In this document: piece after piece, positions 51,529 to 59,235 of the stretch
How the letters are laid out: each line of letters starts with the position of its first letter
How positions within the stretch are numbered: the stretch's first letter is position 1
Assembly: GCF_002904295.1 (NCBI RefSeq)
Contig: NZ_PPHG01000003.1
Location: 171,732 to 235,731 of the forward strand
Direction: 5' to 3'
From: Amycolatopsis sp. CA-128772
GTDB lineage: Bacteria > Actinomycetota > Actinomycetes > Mycobacteriales > Pseudonocardiaceae
Length of the DNA: 64,000 nt
The notes under the pieces: model-generated
Seen by the model: only the letters and a program-made list of their open reading frames with translations
The model's database searches: none
What the model was told of the DNA's origin: nothing
Made by a program: the position numbers and the translations under genes

Positions 51529-52160
51529 GGGCGGCTCCGCTCGACCATGGTGTTCAGCAGCTCCGGCATCGGCTGCCAGCCCGAATCCAGGGCGGAAACG
51601 TACACGAAGTACTCCACTCCTCCGGTGCGCCAGTAGACCGCGCGCACGTGCCGCGTCCCCTGCGTCGAGGACTCCCAGGTGAACTCCCAGTCGACGGCTT
51701 CGCGGCCGCGCACGTCGATCGGGTCCATCCGGACGCGGCGCAGGCCGGTGAGCCGGGTGGCCGTGTCCCTCTCGGCGGCGGCGTGCGTGCCGATGAGGTC
51801 ACCGCGGGCTTCGGTCGCGCCGTAGCGGACGTAGTTCGAGCCGTCGCGCGGATCGGTCGCTTGGTAAGAACCGGGGTTTTTCGGTTCGCTCGCCCAGCCC
51901 CGCGGGACGACGGTGCTGAACCCGTCGGGCGCGGTGACGGTTTCGTAGTCCTGGCCGGCCGGCGTCGGCGTGCTCGGGGGAATTCCGATCGCCGGGGCCG
52001 AAGATTGGTAACCGGGCGGATCCGGATCCATTGCCGAAACCGACTGGACGGTTTGTACTTTGCTCCCGTTCACGATCAGCAGCGCCGTTCCGGCCGCCGC
52101 GCAAAGAAGGAAGTTGGCCGCGCCGGCAACGGCTGCGAACCGGGTGTTGCTCGCGGACAT
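51525..52160 (-). CDS. membrane-anchored extracytoplasmic protein, first gene of the SEFIR operon
   Basis: A 211-residue protein with one N-terminal hydrophobic helix (AGAANFLLCAAAGTALLIVN), a Pro/Ser/Thr-rich spacer (about 40-75), and a globular alpha/beta domain: APDGFSTVVPRGWASEPKNP, SNYVRYGATEARGDLIGTHA, REAVDWEFTWESSTQGTRHV and VEYFVYVSALDSGWQPMPEL. This resembles small lipoprotein-like domains fused to actinobacterial kinases (LppX/PknH-sensor-like architecture). ATG 52160 has GGAGG 9 bases upstream. Its stop overlaps the next start. It is topologically suited to sense something outside the membrane. Confidence 0.8.
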   Translation of the reverse strand: MSASNTRFAAVAGAANFLLCAAAGTALLIVNGSKVQTVQSVSAMDPDPPGYQSSAPAIGIPPSTPTPAGQDYETVTAPDGFSTVVPRGWASEPKNPGSYQATDPRDGSNYVRYGATEARGDLIGTHAAAERDTATRLTGLRRVRMDPIDVRGREAVDWEFTWESSTQGTRHVRAVYWRTGGVEYFVYVSALDSGWQPMPELLNTMVERSRP

Positions 52161-52259
52161 TCCCGAGATCCTCCCAAAACCGTGAGCCGGCTGCGTAGCC
52201 GAGAGCGGAGACCGTAGCATGGTGCCCCGGCCCGATGTCCCCGCGTTGGAGAATCCCCC

Positions 52260-52775
52260 GTGAACAGTTCCCTGAAAGATCTTTTAGCCGACCTGAAACG
52301 TCTGGAAGACGCGCTCGCCGCAGCTCCCGGAGACGCGCGAATCCGCGATCGGCTCGCGTGCGCGCTCGCGGAATCGACCGTGCGGGTGCGCAGCCTGACG
52401 CGCGATCGCCGTCCGGTCATGGCCACACCGGGCCAGCGCGCGTTCTGCGCGGCGGCGGCCGACCGGATCCTCGAACTCGGCGCGGGCGGGGAGGCCGTCC
52501 AGGCGACGGCCCGATCGCTCAAGAAGGAGATCGAAGCGGGCGAGGCGTGGACGTGGCGCACGCCGGTGACCGCACTCGCGCTCGCCATCGCGGCCACGGC
52601 ACTCGGCATCGCCTGGGCGGTCAACGGCGGCCTCGACGGCGACATCGGCGCCGTGGCGGCGGCAAGCGTCCTCAGCAGCGTCGCGCTCGTCGCCGTGACG
52701 CTGCGACACCGGACGCGGCGCTGGCAGCACGAAGCCGACCGGGTCGCGGCGTTCGTCTGCCGCAACGGCTTGTAG
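52260..52775 (+). CDS. small two-helix membrane protein divergent from the SEFIR operon
   Basis: A 171-residue protein: an N-terminal helical part (SLKDLLADLKRLEDALAAAP, FCAAAADRILELGAGGEAVQ) and two hydrophobic helices (TPVTALALAIAATALGIAWA and AVAAASVLSSVALVAVTLRH). GTG 52260 is the start; the ribosome binding site is GGAG at about 52250. It shares a 99-base divergent promoter region with the SEFIR operon, so it may belong to the same system, perhaps as inhibitor or immunity protein (inference only). No family recognised. Confidence 0.65.
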   Translation: MNSSLKDLLADLKRLEDALAAAPGDARIRDRLACALAESTVRVRSLTRDRRPVMATPGQRAFCAAAADRILELGAGGEAVQATARSLKKEIEAGEAWTWRTPVTALALAIAATALGIAWAVNGGLDGDIGAVAAASVLSSVALVAVTLRHRTRRWQHEADRVAAFVCRNGL

Positions 52776-52877
52776 GGGAGCCGCCAGCGGGCGCGCGGTC
52801 CGTGAGCCCTTAGGGGTTTTTCCAGACTTCCGCCGCCGAGATGGGATCTCAAGGGCGGAGCGGGGTAGAACCGGGGC

Positions 52878-54038
52878 ATGGTGAGCACGGAACCCGGCCT
52901 TGTCGACTTCCCGCGGCGGGCGCCCGGCCAGGTCACTCCGCCCGAGGGCTATGCCGGGCTGCGGGCCCGGCCCGGTCTGTGCCGGACCGTGCTTCCCGGG
53001 GGGACGCCCGTCTGGCTCGTTGCGCGGCACGAGGATGTGCGGGCCGCGCTCACCGATCCGCGGCTCAGCTCCGATCCCGCGCGGCCCGGGTTTCCTGCCA
53101 CCGGTGGGGCGCCCGAAGCGCTGCCCGGGTGGTTCGTGGCCATGGATGCGCCTGAGCACACGCGGTACCGGAAGCTGCTCATCCCGGAATTCACCGTGCG
53201 GAAGGTGCGTGAACTGCGGCCCGGTGTCCAGGAAATCGTCGACGAGCGGATCGACGCCATGCTGGCCGGGGGGAACTCCGCGGATCTCGTCTCGGCCTTC
53301 TGTCTCGTGCTGCCTTCGCTCGTCATCTGCCGGCTGCTCGGCGTGCCCTACGAAGACCACGAGCACTTCGAGTCCCGCACCCGCGTGCTGGTCAGCCTCG
53401 CTTCGACGGCGCGGCAGCGGGAAGCCGCGCTGGGGGAGATCAACACCTACCTCACCGAACTGATCGCCGCGAAGCGGGTGCGGCCGGGGGAGGATCTGAT
53501 CAGCCGGCTGATCGGCGGCGGGGTGCTGGACGATGCCGAACTGCTCGGGGTGGCCATGCTGCTGCTGGTCGCCGGGCACGAAACCACCGCCAACATGCTT
53601 TCCCTCGGGGTCGTCATGCTGCTGGAAAACCCGCAGTGGATCGGGCACGAGGGCGTCGTCGAAGAGCTGCTGCGGTTCTTCTCCATCTCCGACGTCGTGA
53701 GCCTGCGCGTCGCCACCGAGGACCTCGAGATTTCCGGGCAGCTGATCCGCCGCGGTGAAGGCGTCGCGCCGCTCGGCCTGGCCGCGGGGCACGACGGGAC
53801 CGTGTTCGAGGACGCCGGCGAGTTCTGCCCCGCCCGCCCGGCGCGCCACCACGTCGCCTTCGGCTACGGCATCCACCAGTGCCTCGGGCAGCACCTGGCG
53901 CGGCTGGAAATGGAGGTCGCGCTGACCACCCTGTTCGCCCGGGTGCCGCGGCTGCGCCTGGCGGTGCCCGCCGACGAACTGGCGTTCAAGCACGACGGAG
54001 TCCTCTTCGGACTCTACGAGCTGCCCGTGCGCTGGTAG
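52878..54038 (+). CDS. cytochrome P450 (macrolide-biosynthesis type)
   Basis: A 386-residue bacterial P450. Seen: I-helix LLLVAGHETTANML, ExxR in EELLRFFSISD, and the haem loop VAFGYGIHQCLGQHLARLEM. N-terminal RRAPGQVTPPEGYAGLRARP and PGFPATGGAPEALPGWFVAM fit CYP105/107-like tailoring enzymes of macrolide and related clusters. It would hydroxylate or epoxidise a polyketide with ferredoxin electrons. No ferredoxin gene adjoins. It converges on the DeoR gene with a one-base gap. ATG 52878 (or GTG 52881). Confidence 0.92.
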   Translation: MVSTEPGLVDFPRRAPGQVTPPEGYAGLRARPGLCRTVLPGGTPVWLVARHEDVRAALTDPRLSSDPARPGFPATGGAPEALPGWFVAMDAPEHTRYRKLLIPEFTVRKVRELRPGVQEIVDERIDAMLAGGNSADLVSAFCLVLPSLVICRLLGVPYEDHEHFESRTRVLVSLASTARQREAALGEINTYLTELIAAKRVRPGEDLISRLIGGGVLDDAELLGVAMLLLVAGHETTANMLSLGVVMLLENPQWIGHEGVVEELLRFFSISDVVSLRVATEDLEISGQLIRRGEGVAPLGLAAGHDGTVFEDAGEFCPARPARHHVAFGYGIHQCLGQHLARLEMEVALTTLFARVPRLRLAVPADELAFKHDGVLFGLYELPVRW

Positions 54039-54039
54039 C

Positions 54040-54801
54040 TCAGGCGGTCAGCACGTTCACGCCTTCGCGTTCGATTTCCGCGGCCACCGTGGAATCGATG
54101 CCACCATCGGTGATGAACGTGTCCACGTCGGACAGTTCGGCGAAGCGGGCGAAGTGGTCGTTGCCCACCTTCGTGTGGTCGGCCAGCAGCACGACGCGGC
54201 GGGCGCCGGCGATCGAGGCCCGCTTGACCATCGCTTCGGCCGGGTCCGGGGTGGTCAGGCCGCGCTCGACGGACAGGCCGTTGGTCGCCATGAACGCCAC
54301 TTCGACGAACGTTTCGCTGAGCGAGTGCAGCGCCCAGGAGTCGACCGAGGCGAGCGTGCGCGCCCGCAGGCGGCCGCCCACCAGCATCACCGTGAGGTTG
54401 GGCCGCTTGGACAGCGTCAGCGCGATGTTCACCGAGTTGGTGACCACCGTGAGATTGCAGTCGATCGGCAGCGCCTCGGCCAGGTGCGCGGTGGTCGTGC
54501 CCGCGTCGAGCAGGATCGCCCCCTCCGCGGGCAGCTCGGCGAGCGCCGCCTTGCCGATGCGCTTCTTCTCCGCGGTCATCACGCTTTCCCGCGTGTTCAG
54601 CGCCGGCTCGAAGCCCAGGCGCTCGATGGGGATCGCCCCGCCGTGTACGCGGCGGAGCGATCCGTGGCGTTCCAGGGTGGTGAGGTCGCGGCGGATCGTC
54701 TCCGTCGTCACCGCGAACTCGGCCGCCAGTTCGGCCACGTCGACCCGGCCGTGGGACCGGGCCTGCTCGAGGATCAGCTGCTGACGCTCTTCCGCGTACA
54801 C
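54040..54801 (-). CDS. DeoR-family transcriptional regulator
   Basis: A 253-residue repressor of sugar metabolism type. N-terminal HTH: MYAEERQQLILEQARSHGRV, DVAELAAEFAVTTETIRRDL, TTLERHGSLRRVHGGAIP; then the DeoR sugar-phosphate sensor domain: LLDAGTTTAHLAEAL, VTNSVNIALTLSKRPNLTVM, ADHTKVGNDHFARFAELSDV. Full length. Its likely operator words lie directly upstream (54827-54852). The target is unknown; no sugar-uptake gene adjoins, and it may serve the polyketide genes or be an insertion between them. Confidence 0.93.
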   Translation of the reverse strand: MYAEERQQLILEQARSHGRVDVAELAAEFAVTTETIRRDLTTLERHGSLRRVHGGAIPIERLGFEPALNTRESVMTAEKKRIGKAALAELPAEGAILLDAGTTTAHLAEALPIDCNLTVVTNSVNIALTLSKRPNLTVMLVGGRLRARTLASVDSWALHSLSETFVEVAFMATNGLSVERGLTTPDPAEAMVKRASIAGARRVVLLADHTKVGNDHFARFAELSDVDTFITDGGIDSTVAAEIEREGVNVLTA

Positions 54802-54826
54802 CGCGACCCCCGCTCATGTCGTTCTG

Positions 54827-54852
54827 TGTTGGTGCTGATGTTACTTTATGTT
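54827..54852. promoter_or_regulatory. TGTT repeats upstream of the DeoR gene
   Basis: TGTT occurs at 54827, 54839 and 54849 (AACA on the DeoR coding strand), spaced 12 and 10 bases, in a short AT-rich stretch 26-51 bases upstream of the DeoR ATG and overlapping the thioesterase stop codon. Several DeoR-family repressors bind helically phased AACA/TGTT-type repeats. Candidate autoregulatory operator. Confidence 0.4.
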
Positions 54853-55643
54853 GAATCGCGTCCGGAAGGCAATGCCGCCACCGGCGCGGCGAGCGCGGTG
54901 AGCTCCCGCTGGAGCTCCGCGTTCACCGCGCTCTGCTGCCGGGCGAGGAAGAAGTGGCCCCCGGGGAAGACGGCCAGGCGGAAGCCGCCTTCGGTGTGCG
55001 CCTCCCAGTTCCCGGCCTCCTCGGGAGTCACCTTCGGGTCCTGGTCGCCGATCAGCACGGTGACCGGGCAGCGCACGCGGCGCCCGGCGGGGCACGCGTA
55101 GGTCTCGATGGCCCGGTAGTCGGCGCGGATCGCCGGCAGCGCCATCCGCAGGATCTCGTCGTCGCCGATGACCGTCCCGTCCGCCCGGTTGAGGTCCCGG
55201 ACCTCCTCGAGCACGCCGTCGTCGTCGCGCTCGTGGACGCGCTCGTCGCGGAAGGTCGAGGGCCCGCGCCGTCCGGACGCGACGATCGCCCCCGGCGCCC
55301 GCAGGCCGCGCTGTTCGAGCCGCCAGGCGGTTTCGAAGGCGAGGACGGCGCCCATACTGTGCCCGAAGAACACCGCCGGCTTGTCCGAGAGGGCGGCCAG
55401 CTCGCCGGCGATCAGCTCGGCCAGCCCGGCGATCGAGTCGACGTTCGGCTCCCGGCGGCGGTCCTGCCGGCCCGGGTACTGCAGCGAAACCACGTCGACG
55501 TCCGGGGCGAACCGCGCCGAAACCGGATGGAAGTAGCTGGCCGAACCGCCGGCGTGCGGGAAACACACGAGCCGGACACCCGCGCCGGCGGCGGGGTGGT
55601 AACGGCGGATCCACGACGTCGTGGCGTTGTCCGCGATGTTCAC
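54846..55643 (-). CDS. type II thioesterase (TEII)
   Basis: A 265-residue alpha/beta hydrolase that removes stalled acyl groups from PKS or NRPS carrier proteins. Seen: VRLVCFPHAGGSASYFHPVS, PGRQDRRREP, the serine elbow VFFGHSMGAVLAFE (GHSMG), the aspartate in VLIGDQDPKVTPEEA and the histidine in FPGGHFFLA. ATG 55643, 7-8 bases after GGGAAG (weak). It is divergent from the small protein/LAL regulator operon at 55835. It marks this region as polyketide-related. Confidence 0.94.
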   Translation of the reverse strand: MNIADNATTSWIRRYHPAAGAGVRLVCFPHAGGSASYFHPVSARFAPDVDVVSLQYPGRQDRRREPNVDSIAGLAELIAGELAALSDKPAVFFGHSMGAVLAFETAWRLEQRGLRAPGAIVASGRRGPSTFRDERVHERDDDGVLEEVRDLNRADGTVIGDDEILRMALPAIRADYRAIETYACPAGRRVRCPVTVLIGDQDPKVTPEEAGNWEAHTEGGFRLAVFPGGHFFLARQQSAVNAELQRELTALAAPVAALPSGRDST

Positions 55644-55834
55644 GAGAGCGCTTCCCTTCGACGCGGTAACAGGTCCGCCAGTGAACCGCGGTCCGGGCCA
55701 CGGATTCCCTAGTGTTGCCGCTCACACCGGGCCGCTCCGCTCCGGGATCCGCCGAGCTTCGGGGTTTTCCGGGTGCGCGACGACCTAACGTCGGCCGGGC
55801 ACGCGATCGGCGTGCCCCGCCGAGAGGAGTCCCG

Positions 55835-56098
55835 ATGACCGCCGACGCGCTCACTGCCGCCCGGCGCAAGGCGACCGAGCTGCGTCGCGCCATCCAATCC
55901 CTGCACCGGATCCACGGGGACACCCCGCCGATGCGGCGCCTGATGAGCGACCTCGGCTGGATCGAGAGCGGGCTGGGCGAGCTGCCCGCCGCCCCGGCCG
56001 CCGTCACCGACCGGGTTCCCGTGCCCGACACGCCGTACGCGCCCGAGATGTGGCAGGGGGCCGACGACGAGGGGCTGGGCGGCCGCCGCCTCCCGTGA
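55835..56098 (+). CDS. 87-residue hypothetical protein preceding the LAL regulator
   Basis: A small soluble protein: helical N-terminal half with heptad-like pattern (DALTAARRKATELRRAIQSL, HRIHGDTPPMRRLMSDLGWI) and a Pro-rich acidic end (PDTPYAPEMWQGADDEG). GAGAGGAG before ATG 55835 is a strong ribosome binding site. It lies 12 bases before the LAL regulator gene and is probably co-transcribed with it. No family recognised; a regulatory partner or a cluster-specific accessory is possible. Confidence 0.65.
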   Translation: MTADALTAARRKATELRRAIQSLHRIHGDTPPMRRLMSDLGWIESGLGELPAAPAAVTDRVPVPDTPYAPEMWQGADDEGLGGRRLP

Positions 56099-56110
56099 AA
56101 GGCCGGTGAG

Positions 56111-58849
56111 ATGGCGGAGGTGACGAGCGTCGCCGGGCGCGTGGCCGGCCGGCGGCGGGAGCTGGAGGTCCTCGGTTCGGCGTTCGCCAACGCGCGGGCC
56201 GGTTCGGCCACCCTGGTGCGGGTGCGCGGTGCGACCGGGACCGGCAAGACGGCGCTGCTGGCGGAGTTCGCGCGGTCCGTCGGTGACCGCGCGGTCGTGC
56301 TGTCGGAGACCTGCCGCCGTCCGGGCGGCGCCGGGCGGGCCGCCGAAGGGCTCCTGCCGGACTCCGGGGGCCGGGACGGCATGCCGGTGCCGGTGCTGTC
56401 CCGGCGGCTGGGGCGCCGCCTGGCCGAGCTCACCGTGGCCGGTCCCGTCGTCGTCCTGCTCGACGACTTCCACCACTGCGACGAGGCCTCCGTGCGGGTG
56501 CTGGCGCACCAGGCGCACCGGGGTGCCGAGCAGCCCCTGCTCGTCGTGGTCGCCCAGCGCCCCGCCGGCCACCCGCTGTGGCCGCCGATGACGCTGCCGC
56601 CGGGCGACGTGGCGACCATCGACCTGGGGGCGTTCACCGAAGCCGAGGTCGCCGGCGTCGCCGCCGCGTGGTGGCCCGAACCGCCCGGACCCGGCTTCGT
56701 CGCCGAGCTGACCGAGCTGACCGGCGGCAACCCCGCGTTGCTGGGGGACGTCTGCGCGGCCCTGCACCTGGACGGGCTGGCCGCGGACGAGCACGCGCTG
56801 GCCCGGGCCCGCGTGCTCGTCCCGGCCGCCCGCGCCCGGCTGGTCGAGCGGGCGCTGGCCGGCCGGCCGGTCCACGTGCGGCGCGCCGCGGAAGCGGTGG
56901 CCGTGCTCGGCGCCCCTGACGTGGAGCTCGTCGCCCTGCTCGGCGGCGTGCCCGAACCGCTCGCCGCCGAAGCCCTCGGTGTCCTGGCCGCCGAACGGCT
57001 GCTGCGCGCCGACGGCCGGGAGCTCGTCTCGCCCGCCGTCCGCGACGCGGTCCTGGCCGGCGTGCCGGAGCGGCGGCTGGAGTCGCTGCGGCTGAGCGCG
57101 GCCCGGCTGCTCAACGACCGCGGGTGCGCCCCCGAGGACGTCGGCGCGCACCTGCTCGGCCGGCGGCGGCTGCCCGAGCGGTGGATGCGGGACGTGCTCG
57201 CCGAAGCCGCGCGCACCGCGGAACGGGCGGGCCGCCCCCACGACGCCGCCCGCTACCTCGGCGTGCTCGTCGCCGACCGGCCCCAGGACGTGCCGATGCG
57301 GATCGAGTTCGCCCGGCTCGTCGGCGTGCGGGACCCCCTGGCGGCGTACGCGACCCTCGCCGGGGTGGCCGAGCTGGCCGAGGACCCCCGCAGCCGGGCG
57401 CGGATCTCCCTGCAGCTGGCCATCGCGGCGTTGCCCGCCCGGGAACCGCAGGAGGCGACGCGGCTGCTGACCGGCGCGCTCGAGCAGCTCGGCGGACACG
57501 CCGGGGACGCCGACCGCGGCCTGCGGATCGAGCTGGAGGCCGCGCTGCTGGCCGTGGCCTTCGAACAGCCCGGTGCGCTGGACCTCCTCGGCGCGCGCCT
57601 GCCCGCGATGTCCACGCTGACCGGCCAGACCCCGGCCGAGGTCGGCGTGCTGGCCATGGCCGCGGTGGCGCACATGGTGCGCGGCACCGACCGCGACCTC
57701 GCCGTCTCCTGCGCGCGGCGGGCCCTCGAACGCCCCGAACCCTCGGTGCGGTGGGCCGGTTCACTGGCCGCCTACGTCCTGTTCACCGCCGACGAAGTGG
57801 ACGAAGCCCTGCACGCGCTGGGCGGGCTGGCCCCGGGCCCGGTGCGCGGCGACGCCGGCTGGCCGGAGGTCGTCGCCCTGACCGCGCACTCGTGGCTCAC
57901 GTGCGGCGCCGGCGACCTCTCCCGGGCCCTCTCGGACGCGTCGGCGGCCGTGCGCGCCGCCGAGCACGACGACCGCGCCGAGCTCGCCACCGCACCGCTG
58001 GTCGCCCAGGCCCTGGTGCTGCTGCAGCAGGGCGACGTCGACGGCGCGGCGGCCGCGATGGCCCGCGCCGACCGCACCGGGCCCGACGGGTCCCTGCTCC
58101 GCTTCCCGATGCACCTGCTGGCTCGCGGACGGCTCGCCGAGGCACGCGGGGACCTGGCGGAGGCGGTCGCGGCCTTCCGCCGGTGCGGGGCCGGCCTGCG
58201 CGCGGAGGGCAGCGCGAACCCGGTGTTCGTCCCGTGGTGGCTCGACGGCGCCCGGGTGCTCGTCCGGCTCGGCCGCCGGTCCGAGGCGGCCGAGCTCGTG
58301 GCGCACGGCGAAGAGCTGGCCCGGGCCTGGGGCTCCGCTTCGGCGCGGGGGCTGGCGCTGCTGGGCCGCGGCCTGGTGGCCGACGGCGACGCCGCCGTCG
58401 ACGGGCTCACCGCCGCGACCGCCGTGCTCGGCGCGACGCCGGCGTCGTGGTACCTCGCCGAAGCGGAAACCGCGCTGGGGCGGGCCCGCCTGCGCACCGG
58501 CGACCACCAGGGCGCGCGCCGGGCGTTCCGCGCCGCCGTGGACCTCTCGGTGCGGTCCGGCTTCTGGAGCCGCGCGGAGGACGCGCAGGCCGGGGTGACC
58601 GCGGCGGGCGGGCGCAACTACCCGGTCACCGGCAGCGTGACCGACGTGCTGACGCTCGGGGAGCGGCGTGTCGGCGAGCTCGCCGCGGCGGGCGCGACCA
58701 ACCGGATCATCGCCGACACGCTCCAGCTCGCCGTGCGGACCGTCGAGATCCACCTGACGAGCGTCTACCGCAAGCTGGGCGTCAGCGGCCGCACCCAGCT
58801 GCAGGACCGGTTCCCCGCCGGCCTGCTCGCACCGGAACCCGTGCTGTGA
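56111..58849 (+). CDS. LAL-family (large ATP-binding LuxR) transcriptional regulator
   Basis: A 912-residue pathway-specific activator. N-terminal AAA/STAND ATPase: GRRRELEVLGSAFANARAGS, Walker A RGATGTGKTALLAEFA, Walker B VVVLLDDFHHCDEAS; a long helical TPR-like middle; C-terminal LuxR HTH (last about 60 residues): LTLGERRVGELAAAGATNRI, IADTLQLAVRTVEIHLTSVY, RKLGVSGRTQLQ. LAL proteins such as PikD and RapH control macrolide clusters. ATG 56111 follows AAAGGCCGGTGAG. Its stop overlaps the PqqD-like gene (GTGA at 58846), so both are made together. Confidence 0.93.
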   Translation: MAEVTSVAGRVAGRRRELEVLGSAFANARAGSATLVRVRGATGTGKTALLAEFARSVGDRAVVLSETCRRPGGAGRAAEGLLPDSGGRDGMPVPVLSRRLGRRLAELTVAGPVVVLLDDFHHCDEASVRVLAHQAHRGAEQPLLVVVAQRPAGHPLWPPMTLPPGDVATIDLGAFTEAEVAGVAAAWWPEPPGPGFVAELTELTGGNPALLGDVCAALHLDGLAADEHALARARVLVPAARARLVERALAGRPVHVRRAAEAVAVLGAPDVELVALLGGVPEPLAAEALGVLAAERLLRADGRELVSPAVRDAVLAGVPERRLESLRLSAARLLNDRGCAPEDVGAHLLGRRRLPERWMRDVLAEAARTAERAGRPHDAARYLGVLVADRPQDVPMRIEFARLVGVRDPLAAYATLAGVAELAEDPRSRARISLQLAIAALPAREPQEATRLLTGALEQLGGHAGDADRGLRIELEAALLAVAFEQPGALDLLGARLPAMSTLTGQTPAEVGVLAMAAVAHMVRGTDRDLAVSCARRALERPEPSVRWAGSLAAYVLFTADEVDEALHALGGLAPGPVRGDAGWPEVVALTAHSWLTCGAGDLSRALSDASAAVRAAEHDDRAELATAPLVAQALVLLQQGDVDGAAAAMARADRTGPDGSLLRFPMHLLARGRLAEARGDLAEAVAAFRRCGAGLRAEGSANPVFVPWWLDGARVLVRLGRRSEAAELVAHGEELARAWGSASARGLALLGRGLVADGDAAVDGLTAATAVLGATPASWYLAEAETALGRARLRTGDHQGARRAFRAAVDLSVRSGFWSRAEDAQAGVTAAGGRNYPVTGSVTDVLTLGERRVGELAAAGATNRIIADTLQLAVRTVEIHLTSVYRKLGVSGRTQLQDRFPAGLLAPEPVL

Positions 58850-59163
58850 CGGCTGACGAGCGGGGGAGCGGGCTGCGTCCGGTGCCCGGGCTGTCGGTGC
58901 TCGTCGACGACGCCGGCGTGCTCGAAGTGGTGCTGCCCACCGGCGAGCACCGCGTGCTCGCCAGCGGTCTCGGCGCCGCGATGTGGATCGCGCTGGCCCA
59001 GCACGGCTGGGACCCCGCCGCCGCGGCGCGGACGCTGGGTCCCACCTGCGACGTCGAACCGGCCGAGCTGACCGGTTCGCTGCGCGCGTGGATGGGCGAC
59101 CTGGCGGCGCTGGGCGTGCTGAGCGACGGCCCCGTCGTGGCCGAGCCCGACGGAAAACCCTAG
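58846..59163 (+). CDS. PqqD-like (RRE-type) small protein coupled to the LAL regulator
   Basis: A 105-residue protein with a PqqD/RiPP-recognition-element-like pattern: LRPVPGLSVLVDDAGVLEVV, LPTGEHRVLASGLGAAMWIA, LAQHGWDPAAAARTLGPTCD and a C-terminal winged-helix end LTGSLRAWMGDLAALGVLSD. PqqD-type proteins bind peptides for RiPP maturases, but no RiPP enzyme or precursor is nearby. GTG 58846 overlaps the LAL stop. It may have been adapted to hold the regulator or a carrier protein (inference). Confidence 0.65.
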   Translation: MTADERGSGLRPVPGLSVLVDDAGVLEVVLPTGEHRVLASGLGAAMWIALAQHGWDPAAAARTLGPTCDVEPAELTGSLRAWMGDLAALGVLSDGPVVAEPDGKP

Positions 59164-59235
59164 ACATACGGGCTCTTCGTTGACCCGCACCGCCGCCGTG
59201 ACCGACGCTTCCCGGCGTACGAAGGAAAACCGACG

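Noticed and set aside
50071..51636. Plus-strand 521-codon open frame opposite the SEFIR-operon membrane protein
   Set aside because: The minus-strand product has coherent transmembrane segments, coupling to both neighbours and good ribosome binding sites; the plus-strand product is Arg/Gly-rich shadow.
55709..57673. Minus-strand 654-codon open frame opposite the LAL regulator
   Set aside because: Antisense to an intact ATPase domain with Walker motifs; no independent evidence.
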